Translations under genes and position numbers: made by a program
Notes under the pieces: model-generated
Told to the model about the DNA's origin: nothing
What the model saw: the letters and a program-made list of their open reading frames with translations, nothing else
Database searches by the model: none
From: Streptacidiphilus sp. PB12-B1b
GTDB lineage: Bacteria; Actinomycetota; Actinomycetes; Streptomycetales; Streptomycetaceae
DNA length: 64,000 nt
NCBI RefSeq assembly: GCF_014084125.1
Contig: NZ_CP048405.1
Coordinates: 5,828,001 to 5,892,000 of the forward strand
Direction of reading: 5' to 3'
Shown: in pieces, positions 34,174 through 42,308 of the stretch
Numbering within the stretch: position 1 is the stretch's first letter
Layout of the letters: each line of letters begins with the position of its first letter

Positions 34174-35404
34174 GGGACTCCTCCGGAACGGGCACGGTCG
34201 GGTGGGCGGCACGGGGCCGGGGTGCGGCGGCGTGCGGGGCGGGAACGGCCGGCGCGGACGGCGTCCGGTCGGCGACCTGCCGGTAGAGCCCGGCGACCTC
34301 GAGGGCCAGCCGGGCCATGTCGTAGTGCCGGACCGCGTCCGGCTGGGCCAGGGCGCGGCCCGGGGAGCGTCGGCGGCCGGTGCGCAGCGCCTGCAGCTCG
34401 GCCGCGTACGCGGCGGGGTCGGCCAGGGTGCGCCGGGCGCCGGGGGCGGCGGCGGCCGGGAGCTCGGCCAGGGCCGGTCCGGACGACCAGCGCACCGGCA
34501 GCCCGGCCGCCAGCGCCTCCAGCAGGGCCAGCCCGAAGGTCTCCACCGTGGACGGCGCGGCCAGCGCGTCCATCGCGGTGAGCAGTTCGGGGACGTCGTC
34601 GCGCTCGCCCGCGAACACCACCCGGTCGGCGACCCCGACCGTCCGGGCCTGCCGCTCCAGCGCGGCGCGCTCGGTGCCGTCGCCGACCAGCAGCAGCCGG
34701 GCGGCGGGCGCGTCCGGCGTCTGCGGCAGCAGCCTGAGCGCGTCCACCAGGATGTCGAAGCGCTTGCCCGGCACCAGCCGGCCCACCCCGCCGAAGACGA
34801 ACGCGTCCTGCGGCAGGCCGAGTTCGGCGCGGACCGCCTGCCGGGTCGCGGCCCGGACCGGCGCGGGCTGCCGGTAGCGGGCGGCCTCCACCCCGTTGGG
34901 GATGACCCGGACCCGGCGCTCGGGCACGCCCCAGTCGGCCAGCCGGTCGGCGACCGCGTCGGAGACCGCGACCGTGGCGCTGCCCAGCAGCTCCGTGGCC
35001 TGGTAGAGGGCGCGGACGCCGAGGGTGATCCGGCGGCCCTCCAGGGTGTGCGCCAGCAGCGAGTGCTCGGTGGTGACGACGGCCCGCACCCCGGCCAGCC
35101 GGGCGGCGATCCTGCCGTACACGCAGGCCCGGTACAGGTGGCAGTGGACCAGGTCGTAGCGCTCCCGGCGGATCAGCCGGACCAGCCGGGGCAGGGCGCT
35201 CAGGTCGCGGTTGCCGCGCATGGCCAGGTTGCCGACCCGGACGCCGTCCGAGCGCAGCCCGGCGGCGACGATGCCGGGGTTGGTCAGCGCGACCACGTCG
35301 CAGTGGTACTCGGGGGGCAGGTGCCGCAGCAGCAGCCGCAGCTGCTGCTCGGCTCCCCCGGCGCCGAGCCCGGTGATGAGGTGCAGGACCTTCACGTGCG
35401 TCAT
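34160..35404 (-). CDS. GT4-type glycosyltransferase
   Basis: A 414-residue GT-B enzyme. The donor-binding half carries GVGRLVPGKRFDILVDAL and the E-x7-E motif in VETFGLALLEALAAG; the N-half has LITGLGAGGAEQQ and VHCHLYRACVYGRIAARL. Family 4 enzymes retain anomeric configuration and add nucleotide-activated sugars. Donor and acceptor are unknown. A four-base overlap with the deacetylase gene couples them. Confidence 0.88.
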   Translation of the reverse strand: MTHVKVLHLITGLGAGGAEQQLRLLLRHLPPEYHCDVVALTNPGIVAAGLRSDGVRVGNLAMRGNRDLSALPRLVRLIRRERYDLVHCHLYRACVYGRIAARLAGVRAVVTTEHSLLAHTLEGRRITLGVRALYQATELLGSATVAVSDAVADRLADWGVPERRVRVIPNGVEAARYRQPAPVRAATRQAVRAELGLPQDAFVFGGVGRLVPGKRFDILVDALRLLPQTPDAPAARLLLVGDGTERAALERQARTVGVADRVVFAGERDDVPELLTAMDALAAPSTVETFGLALLEALAAGLPVRWSSGPALAELPAAAAPGARRTLADPAAYAAELQALRTGRRRSPGRALAQPDAVRHYDMARLALEVAGLYRQVADRTPSAPAVPAPHAAAPRPRAAHPTVPVPEESHVQH

Positions 35405-36156
35405 GCGGTGCCCCTTCGATCGTTGCGGCGCATCGCCCGGGCCCGGTGCCGGGCGCGTTTGGCGCGCAGCCGCCAGGCCCCGTCGCGGTCGCCGACGTAG
35501 CTGCGGGGCAGGGCCCAGCGGCCGGTGAGGGCGGAGTGGTCGATGGCGACGGCGTGGCTGTAGCCGCTGTCGCGCACCGCCGCGACGGCCTGCGCGTCCA
35601 GCGCGCCGTACGGGTAGCAGAAACCGGCCACCGGGCGCTCCAGCAGGTCCTCCAGGACCTCCCGGCTGCGCCCGGCCTCCAGCGCCAGCTGCTGCGGGTC
35701 GAGGCCGCGCAGCGGGCGGTGGTTCAGGCCGTGCGAGCCGATCTCGACGCCGCGCCGGGCGACCGCGCGCACCTGCTCGGGGCTCATCAGCGGCTTGCGG
35801 GGGGCGTCGGCGTCCCAGGTGTTGTGGCTGCCGAGGCGTCCGGCGACGACGTAGGCGGTGGCGGTGAAGCCGTAGCCCTCCAGCACCGGCAGCACCTGGT
35901 GGGCGAAGTCGGCGTAGCCGTCGTCGAAGGTCAGGCCGACCAGTCCGCGCGCCCGGCCGAGGGCGTGGGCGGCCAGCAGCTCGGCCATGGCGACGCCGCG
36001 CAGGCCGGTCCGGTGCAGCCAGGCCATCTGCCGGGCGAACCGGGCCGGGGTGACCGTCAGCTGGTAGGGGTCCTCGCGGCTGTCGTCCACGGAGTGGTAC
36101 ATCAGCGTCCACGGAGCCCGGCGCGGGTGGACCTCGTGGTGCAGTTCAGCGGTCAT
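35401..36156 (-). CDS. Polysaccharide deacetylase (NodB/CE4 family)
   Basis: A 251-residue CE4 esterase with the metal-binding motifs LTFDDGYAD (TFDDG) and SHGLNHRPL (SHxxNH), and a later YPYGALD. No signal peptide is visible, so it may act on lipid-linked sugars at the cytoplasmic face or be exported another way. It suggests N-acetylated sugars in the polymer. The start overlaps the flippase stop by 4 bases. Confidence 0.88.
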   Translation of the reverse strand: MTAELHHEVHPRRAPWTLMYHSVDDSREDPYQLTVTPARFARQMAWLHRTGLRGVAMAELLAAHALGRARGLVGLTFDDGYADFAHQVLPVLEGYGFTATAYVVAGRLGSHNTWDADAPRKPLMSPEQVRAVARRGVEIGSHGLNHRPLRGLDPQQLALEAGRSREVLEDLLERPVAGFCYPYGALDAQAVAAVRDSGYSHAVAIDHSALTGRWALPRSYVGDRDGAWRLRAKRARHRARAMRRNDRRGTA

Positions 36157-37841
36157 GCCCCGATCTCTCCTTTGCTCTGCGGTGCCGCGGCTGTGCTCTG
36201 CGGTGCCGCGGCGGTGCCCCGCAGCCGGCCGGCCAACGGCGCCAGGACCGCGGCGAAGGCGCCGAGCCCGGCGGCGGTGCCCAGCACCACCGCGAGCAGC
36301 GGGTCGGCCCCGGCGAGGCCGGACGCGGCGGCGGCCGCCCCGGTGGCGACGGCGGCGGCGAGCAGCAGCCGGCCCTGGGCCAGCAGGACGGCCGGGACCC
36401 GGACCGGGACGCCGCGGGCCCGGAGCGCGCCGAGCAGCAGCGCGGCGGTGAGGGTGATCCCGGCGGCGTTGGCGGCCGCCAGCCCGAGCGCCCCGAAGCG
36501 GGGCGCGGTGGCGGCCCCGACGACGGCGGTGACCACCAGGCCGAGGCCCATGGCGGCGATCGGGTACCAGTCGCTGCGCTCGCGGCGCAGCACCGGGCCG
36601 TCCAGGGTCACCGCCGGGCGGACCGAGAAGAACGGCCGCACCAGCGTCCCGACCATGGCCTGGCCCAGCAGTCCGAGGCTGTAGACCCGCATCACCGCAG
36701 CAGTGGCGGCGGTGTCGGCGGGGGTGAACGCGCCGCGCTGGAACAGCAGTTGGACGATCCTGGGGGCGCAGGCGACGAGCAGGGCGGTCCCGGCCAGCAC
36801 GACCGCGCCGACCAGCTCCAGGTCCTTCTCCACCCGGCGCCGGGCGGCCTCGGTGTCGCCGTCCGCCAGGGCCCGGGCGACCAGCGGGAAGGTGACCGTG
36901 CACACCATCATCCCCAGCGTCATCGCCATCTGGGCGACCTTCTCGGCGTAGTTCAGGTGCGAGATGGTGCCCGGGGCCAGCGAGGAGGCCAGGAAGCGCT
37001 CGACGAAGACCTGCGCCTGCCGGGTGAGGGTGAACAACGCCACCGGCAGCAGCGCCAGCGGGCTGATGGCGAGCGCCGGGCCCGCGCCGCCGCGCCGACC
37101 AGGCGTGAGCCGCCCGCAGTGGCGGGAGAACAGCGGCAGCAGCAGCGCCGTCATCAGCACGCTGCCGAAGGCGACCCCGGCGGCGGCGGCGCGCACCCCG
37201 AGGCTGCCGTGCAGCAGCACCATCACCGTCAGGATGCCGGTGTTGTAGACGATGTAGACGGCGCCGGGGCCGGTGAAGCGGTGGTGTGCCCGCAGCCCGG
37301 CGCTGAGGTAGCCGGTGAGGCCGAAGGGCAGCACGGTGAGCGCGGTGAGCCGGGTGCAGACCACCGCCAGCGAGCGGTCGGGCAGGCCCGGCGCGAGCAG
37401 TTCCACCAGCAGCGGCGCGCCCAGGGCGGTGGCGGCGGAGAGCGCGGCCAGCAGCAGCGCCAGCGGCGGCAGGGTGGCGGCGACCAGCTCGCGGACCGGG
37501 TCGCGCCGCTGCTGCGGGCCTCGGACCGGGACGAGCCGGTCGGGGCGGTCCTCCTGCCGGGCGGTGCGGGCGGAGAGGGCGAGGCTGAACGCGGGCACCA
37601 TCAGGAACGCCATGGCGTCCTCGATCAGCAGCGGCGCGGCGGTCTCCGGGACGGTCCAGGAGACCAGGAAGGCGTCCGTGCCCTGGTCGGCGCCGTAGAA
37701 GCGGGCCAGCAACAGGTCCCGGACCAGGCCGAGCAGTGAGCCGCCGGCGCTGAGCAGGGCGGTGATGCCGAAGGCCCGGGCCAGGAAGCTGCTCGCGGCG
37801 CGCGGGGCCTCCTCGGTGGGGCGGGGTGCGGTGAGCGTCAC
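36153..37841 (-). CDS. MurJ/MviN-like lipid-linked oligosaccharide flippase
   Basis: A 562-residue protein with about fourteen membrane segments. MurJ-type sequence is visible in LLARFYGADQGTDAFLVSWTVPE, LAPGTISHLNYAEKVAQM and ALADGDTEAARRRVEKDLELV. A second MurJ homologue inside an exopolysaccharide operon is best explained as the flippase (Wzx role). A GTG start overlaps the polymerase gene by 4 bases. The tail AAAPQSTAAAPQS comes from a tandem DNA duplication. Confidence 0.85.
   Translation of the reverse strand: MTLTAPRPTEEAPRAASSFLARAFGITALLSAGGSLLGLVRDLLLARFYGADQGTDAFLVSWTVPETAAPLLIEDAMAFLMVPAFSLALSARTARQEDRPDRLVPVRGPQQRRDPVRELVAATLPPLALLLAALSAATALGAPLLVELLAPGLPDRSLAVVCTRLTALTVLPFGLTGYLSAGLRAHHRFTGPGAVYIVYNTGILTVMVLLHGSLGVRAAAAGVAFGSVLMTALLLPLFSRHCGRLTPGRRGGAGPALAISPLALLPVALFTLTRQAQVFVERFLASSLAPGTISHLNYAEKVAQMAMTLGMMVCTVTFPLVARALADGDTEAARRRVEKDLELVGAVVLAGTALLVACAPRIVQLLFQRGAFTPADTAATAAVMRVYSLGLLGQAMVGTLVRPFFSVRPAVTLDGPVLRRERSDWYPIAAMGLGLVVTAVVGAATAPRFGALGLAAANAAGITLTAALLLGALRARGVPVRVPAVLLAQGRLLLAAAVATGAAAAASGLAGADPLLAVVLGTAAGLGAFAAVLAPLAGRLRGTAAAPQSTAAAPQSKGEIGA
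36174..36215. repeat. 21-bp tandem repeat in flippase 3' end
   Basis: Two copies of a 21-base unit (36174-36194 and 36195-36215) differ by one base near the end. They add seven residues (TAAAPQS) to the C-terminal tail in frame. Confidence 0.7.
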
Positions 37842-39220
37842 GGCGCGGCGGCCCCGCCGTCCGCGCCCGGGCCGCGCAGCGCGCCGTGGGCGGCCAGGCC
37901 GAGGACGAACGAGACCAGGACGGTGGTGGGGCCGCCGATGTCGGCGTACAGGAAGTCGACGAGCTGCCAGACCAGCAGCCCGAGCAGGGCCGCGCCGAGG
38001 CCGGTGCGGCGGCTCCAGGCGGCCCGGGCGGCGCCGGAGAGCAGGCCGAGGACGAGCGCCCCGAAGGCGGTCAGCCCGATCAGCCCCTGCTCGCTGAGGA
38101 CCAGCAGGTACATGTTGTGCGGGGAGAGCAGCGGTTCGCGGCTGAAGCCGGCGCCCGCCCCGGCGGTGTCGCTGCCGGAGGAGAGCCGCAGTGGCGCGTG
38201 GGCGTCCCGGAACTGCGGGAACTCCTTGGGGCCGACGCCGGTGGCCGGGTGCTGCCGCCAGATGGCGGCGGCGGTGGCCCACAGGTCGTAGCGGTCGCTG
38301 ACGGAGTGGTCGGGCGCGCCGGTCACCGAGGCGATGCTGCCGAGCCGGTTCAGCACGCTGCCGCCGCCCAGGCCGAGGCCGCCGACCAGCAGCACGGCGG
38401 CGGCCAGCCCGTACAGCGCGCCGCGCAGCAGCAGGCGGACGTCGGTGAGCAGCAGCGCGACGCCGACGGCGCAGCCGGTGGCGATCCAGCTGCCGCGGCT
38501 GAAGGAGAGCGCCAGCGGCGGCGCCAGCGCCAGTGCGGCCAGGCCGTACAGCGCGGCGGCGCGGCGGCGGCCGGCGGCGCGGGCGTCCAGGGCCAGGCCG
38601 AGGGCGGCGATCAGGCCGTAGCTGACGACGGCGGACATCGCCATGACGTCCTGCGCGCCGAAGGTGCCGACGGCGCGGACGGTGCCGCCGTCGTAGGAGG
38701 CGCCGGTGCCGGTGAGGTACTGCTCGACCCCGACCGCGCCCTCCACCAGGGCGGCGCCGACCAGCGCGGCCAGCAGCAGCCGCAGGTCGCGGCGGTCGCG
38801 CAGGCAGAGCATTACGGCCAGCGGCACCAGTACGAACACCTGGACCATCCGCACGAAGCCGGACAGGCTCTGCGCCGGGTCCTGGGAGGCGGCGGTGGCG
38901 GCGGCCACGGCCAGCAGCACCCCGGAGAACAGCACGGCGGCGCGCACCGGCAGCGGTCCGGGGCCGCCGCGGCGCAGTCCGGCGGCGGCGCGCAGCGCGC
39001 ACAGGCAGACCAGGGCGACGGAGGCGACGTCGGCGGGGGTGACGTGGACGGCGGCGGTGACGTCCTGGTCGCCGCCGGTGGGCAGGCACACCAGCAGCAC
39101 GGTGGCGGCGGCCAGGGCGGCCGGGACGCGCTCCTCGGGCAGCACCCGGCGCAGCCGGGCGGCCGCGGGCGGCAGCGCCCTCGGGACGGCGGCCGGGCGT
39201 GGGGTGGTGAGCAGGGTCAT
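37838..39220 (-). CDS. O-antigen ligase/Wzy-type polymerase family protein
   Basis: A 460-residue protein with about eleven membrane segments. The large extracytoplasmic loop ends in LSPHNMYLLVLSEQGLIGL, the Wzy_C signature, and ATGVGPKEFPQF is also typical. In this context it should polymerise lipid-linked repeat units. It lies 4 bases after the sugar transferase gene. Confidence 0.85.
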   Translation of the reverse strand: MTLLTTPRPAAVPRALPPAAARLRRVLPEERVPAALAAATVLLVCLPTGGDQDVTAAVHVTPADVASVALVCLCALRAAAGLRRGGPGPLPVRAAVLFSGVLLAVAAATAASQDPAQSLSGFVRMVQVFVLVPLAVMLCLRDRRDLRLLLAALVGAALVEGAVGVEQYLTGTGASYDGGTVRAVGTFGAQDVMAMSAVVSYGLIAALGLALDARAAGRRRAAALYGLAALALAPPLALSFSRGSWIATGCAVGVALLLTDVRLLLRGALYGLAAAVLLVGGLGLGGGSVLNRLGSIASVTGAPDHSVSDRYDLWATAAAIWRQHPATGVGPKEFPQFRDAHAPLRLSSGSDTAGAGAGFSREPLLSPHNMYLLVLSEQGLIGLTAFGALVLGLLSGAARAAWSRRTGLGAALLGLLVWQLVDFLYADIGGPTTVLVSFVLGLAAHGALRGPGADGGAAAP

Positions 39221-39224
39221 CGGG

Positions 39225-40778
39225 TCAGCTCCCGCCGGGGCGAAGGACCGAGGCGAGCGTGCGCAGCAGGATCTTGACGTCCTGCCACAGGCTCCAGCTC
39301 TCGATGTAGTAGTTGTCGAAACGGGTCCGGTCCTCGATCGAGGTGTCCCCGCGCAGCCCGTGGACCTGCGCGAAGCCGGTGATGCCGACCGGCACCCGGT
39401 GCCGGTCGCCGTACTGCTGGTAGGCGTGGCTGAACCGGGCCACGAAGTAGGGGCGTTCGGGGCGCGGCCCGACCAGGCTCATCTCGCCGCGCAGCACGTT
39501 CCACAGCTGCGGCAGCTCGTCCAGGGAGGTGCGCCGCAGGAAGCGCCCGGTGGGGCCGAGCCGGTGGTCGTGGGCGATGTTCCAGCGGGTGGCCGACTCG
39601 TGGTCGTCGTCGGGGCGCAGGGTACGGAACTTGAGCACGGTGAAGGTCCGGCCGTCCAGTCCGACCCGCTCCTGGCGGAAGATCACGCCGGGGCCGCCGT
39701 CGATCCGCACGGCCACCGCGCAGGCCGCCAGCACCGGCGCGACCAGCAGCAGGCCGCAGCCGGCCAGCAGCGCGTCCACGCAGCGCTTGACCGCCCAGGT
39801 GGGGCGGTGCATCGCGGACTGGCCGAGGCGCAGGCAGGGGAAGCCCCAGAGGTGGTCGCCGGTCGCGGCGCGCCGGTTGCCGAACTCGAAGGCGCCGAAG
39901 TCGGGCACGCCGGGGACGAACCACACCTCGCAGCCGTGCCGGGTGGCGGTGCGCAGGGTGCGGGCCGCCTCGGCGTCGTCCCCGCCGCCGCTGGTGATGA
40001 TGACGTCGGTGACGTCCTGTCCGGCGATCTCCAGGTCGAGCGCGTCGGGGCCGCCGAGGACCGGGACGACGGCCGGGAGCGAGGCCCCGGTCGGGGCGGG
40101 GGCCTCGGCCGGGCGGAACGAGGGCTCGGAGTCGATGTAGCCGACCGGCCGCAGCCCGTACTCGGGGTGCGCCAGCAGGGCCGCGCCGACGCTGCGGCCG
40201 ATCTGCCCGGCCCCGGCGATCAGCGTGGGCCGGGGCCGGCGGCGGCGGGCGCGGCGGAGCAGGGCGTAGACGGCGGCGCGGCCGGGGAGGTCGAGCGAGA
40301 GCTGGCAGAGCAGCAGCCCGAGCAGCAGCCGGCCGTCGGCGGGGACGGCCGACGGCCACAGGCCGTGCAGGCAGCGGTCCAGGGTGAGCGCGAAGGCGGC
40401 CGCGGCGGCGGCCCGCCCGGCGAGCCCGGGGATCTCGTCCAGGACGGAGGGGGCGAGCCGGAGCCGGTACAGTCCGCCGGCCGAGTTGGCCAGGACCAGC
40501 AGCGGGAACAGGCCGCTGGCCGCCCAGACCGCGCCGAGCAGGTCGCACCGGCCGACGGCGGCGACTCCGGCGAGCACGGCCAGCCCGTCGACGGCCAGCA
40601 GGGCGGCGGGGACGGAGGCGCCGGGCGGCTCGCGGCGCGGTCCGGCGGGGACGCCGACCGGCGCGGGGAGCCCCGGCACGGCCTCCGGGGGCTTGCGGGC
40701 GAGGGCGAGCAGTCCCTGGCCGGAGGTGGTGGCGGCGATGCCGGCGCGCGGCAGTTCGTCGTTGTCGATGGTGGTCAT
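39225..40778 (-). CDS. Polyprenyl-phosphate sugar-1-phosphate transferase
   Basis: A 517-residue initiating enzyme, first of the operon. The N-half has about four membrane segments and a Rossmann-like CoA-binding domain (LIAGAGQIGRSVGAALLAHPEYGLRPVGYID). The C-half is a bacterial sugar transferase domain (FRQERVGLDGRTFTVLKFRTL, TSLDELPQLWNVLRGEMSLVGPRPERP). It transfers sugar-phosphate from a nucleotide sugar to undecaprenyl phosphate. WbaP/WcaJ-type; the sugar is unknown. Confidence 0.92.
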   Translation of the reverse strand: MTTIDNDELPRAGIAATTSGQGLLALARKPPEAVPGLPAPVGVPAGPRREPPGASVPAALLAVDGLAVLAGVAAVGRCDLLGAVWAASGLFPLLVLANSAGGLYRLRLAPSVLDEIPGLAGRAAAAAAFALTLDRCLHGLWPSAVPADGRLLLGLLLCQLSLDLPGRAAVYALLRRARRRRPRPTLIAGAGQIGRSVGAALLAHPEYGLRPVGYIDSEPSFRPAEAPAPTGASLPAVVPVLGGPDALDLEIAGQDVTDVIITSGGGDDAEAARTLRTATRHGCEVWFVPGVPDFGAFEFGNRRAATGDHLWGFPCLRLGQSAMHRPTWAVKRCVDALLAGCGLLLVAPVLAACAVAVRIDGGPGVIFRQERVGLDGRTFTVLKFRTLRPDDDHESATRWNIAHDHRLGPTGRFLRRTSLDELPQLWNVLRGEMSLVGPRPERPYFVARFSHAYQQYGDRHRVPVGITGFAQVHGLRGDTSIEDRTRFDNYYIESWSLWQDVKILLRTLASVLRPGGS

Positions 40779-40932
40779 CCGCGCACGTACTCCCCTGCTC
40801 TATGTCCGTGGCTTCGGAAGGCCGCCTGCTGCCGCGGGCGGGGTCGAGGTGGCACCTGCCGCCGCGCCCGGCACCCGGCTCGGCTCACCAAGGGAAATAA
40901 GCAGGTAAATTGGACATTACAGACACAGAGCT

Positions 40933-40983
40933 GGTGAATTCCCGCGAGCAGCCCGAATATTCACCCTAATGACTAATAGTCAT
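40933..40983. promoter_or_regulatory. AT-rich region with two inverted repeats between the polysaccharide operons
   Basis: GGTGAAT (40933-40939) pairs with ATTCACC (40959-40965), and ATGACTA-A-TAGTCAT (40969-40983) is a perfect 7-bp inverted repeat around one base. The second overlaps the last codons and stop of the upstream glycosyltransferase gene. The 40779-40965 gap is the most AT-rich part of the locus and should hold the promoter of the sugar transferase operon. Confidence 0.55.
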
Positions 40984-42162
40984 ATCTTTATGTCCATCTA
41001 CGTGCTGATGGGCGTTCGGCGAGGCTTGCCGCGAAGCGTCCCGCGCCTCGCCCAGCACCTCGTCGTACACCCGGGCCACCCGCTGCCGGGTGAGCCGCAC
41101 ATCCCGCCGGTCGAAGACGTCCAGCCAGGCCCGCAACCCCTCCCGGCGGCACGCCTCGCGGTCGGACAGCCGCTGCACCAGGGCCTCGCGCAGCGCGTCC
41201 GGGTCCTCCACCGGCAGCGGCGCGGGCGAGCCCTGCGGCAGGCACTCGCGCGCGCCGGAGACGTCCGTCAGCAGCACCGGGCGGGAACAGGCCATCGCCT
41301 CCAGCGGGGCCAGCGCCATCCCCTCCCAGCGGGAGGGCAGCACCATCAGATCGGCCGCCGCGTACCAGTCGCGCGGATCCTCGGCGTGGCCCGCGAAGAG
41401 CACGCTGCCGGGATCGGGCAGCGCCCCGGCCAGCGCCTCCAGCGCCGCCCGGTCCGGCCCGTCGCCCACCAGCGCCAGCCGCGCCCCGGGCACCCGGCCG
41501 GGCACCCCGGCCCAGGCGCGCAGCAGCACGTCCTGGCCCTTCTGCCGGCACAGCCGGCCCACGCAGACCGCCAGCGGGCCCTGCGGCTCCAACCGCAGCG
41601 CGGTCCGGGCCTGCGCCTGCACGGGCAGCCGGGCGGAGTCGTAGCGGTCCAGGTCCAGGCCGTTGGGCGCGAGCGCCCACCGGCCGCGCAGACCGGCCGC
41701 CTCGCCCTCGCGCCGCTCCTGCTCGCTGACGCACAGCAGCCGGTCGGTCCAGCGGGTCGCCCAGCGCTCCCAGGCCCGGGCCGCGCGGGCGGTCGGGCCG
41801 CCCACCGCCGCGAACGACCAGGCGTGCGGCTGGAACACGGTCGGCCGGGCGCCGCGGACCGCCAGCCGGCCCGCCAACCCGGCCTTGGCGCTGTGCAGGT
41901 GCACCAGCTGCGGATCGGTGTCGGCGACGATCCGGCGCAGCGCCGCCACCTCGCCCGGCAGGCCCGGGCCCGGCGCCCGGCGCGCCGACCACCCGCGCAG
42001 CTGCGCCCCGGCGGCGCGGGCCACCGGGGCCAGCCGCCCCTCGGCGGGGCAGGCCAGCACCACCCGGTGGCCGTCCGCGACCTGGCCGCGCACCAGGTCG
42101 GCCACGACCTGGGCGACGCCGCCGTCGGCGGGCTGGGACACATGAAGGATCGTCAGGGGCAC
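40966..42162 (-). CDS. GT4-type glycosyltransferase
   Basis: A 398-residue GT-B enzyme with ILHVSQPADGGVAQVVADLV at the N-terminus, VGRLCRQKGQDVLLRAW for the donor site and E-x7-E in WEGMALAPLEAMACSRP. It lies in the same direction upstream of the sugar transferase operon and probably adds another sugar to the repeat unit. The start is a GTG at 42162; no strong ribosome site is seen. The last 28 residues are polar and outside the family fold. Confidence 0.88.
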   Translation of the reverse strand: MPLTILHVSQPADGGVAQVVADLVRGQVADGHRVVLACPAEGRLAPVARAAGAQLRGWSARRAPGPGLPGEVAALRRIVADTDPQLVHLHSAKAGLAGRLAVRGARPTVFQPHAWSFAAVGGPTARAARAWERWATRWTDRLLCVSEQERREGEAAGLRGRWALAPNGLDLDRYDSARLPVQAQARTALRLEPQGPLAVCVGRLCRQKGQDVLLRAWAGVPGRVPGARLALVGDGPDRAALEALAGALPDPGSVLFAGHAEDPRDWYAAADLMVLPSRWEGMALAPLEAMACSRPVLLTDVSGARECLPQGSPAPLPVEDPDALREALVQRLSDREACRREGLRAWLDVFDRRDVRLTRQRVARVYDEVLGEARDASRQASPNAHQHVDGHKDMTISH

Positions 42163-42308
42163 GGCGATCAACCTAGGCCGCCCGGATCGAACACCGGGGA
42201 CGCGCTCACTCGGGTGGCCGACAAGGTCCACTCGTGCGAGCGACCGGCCGTGACCGCCGCCGTTCGGCCGTCCGGCGCTGCCAGTCGTCCGGCGCCAGTC
42301 GTCCGGCG

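Noticed and set aside
36153-39089. 978-residue frame seeming to extend the flippase into the polymerase gene
   Set aside because: The upper half is the wrong frame of the Wzy-type gene. The true flippase starts at a GTG at 37841 with a 4-base overlap.
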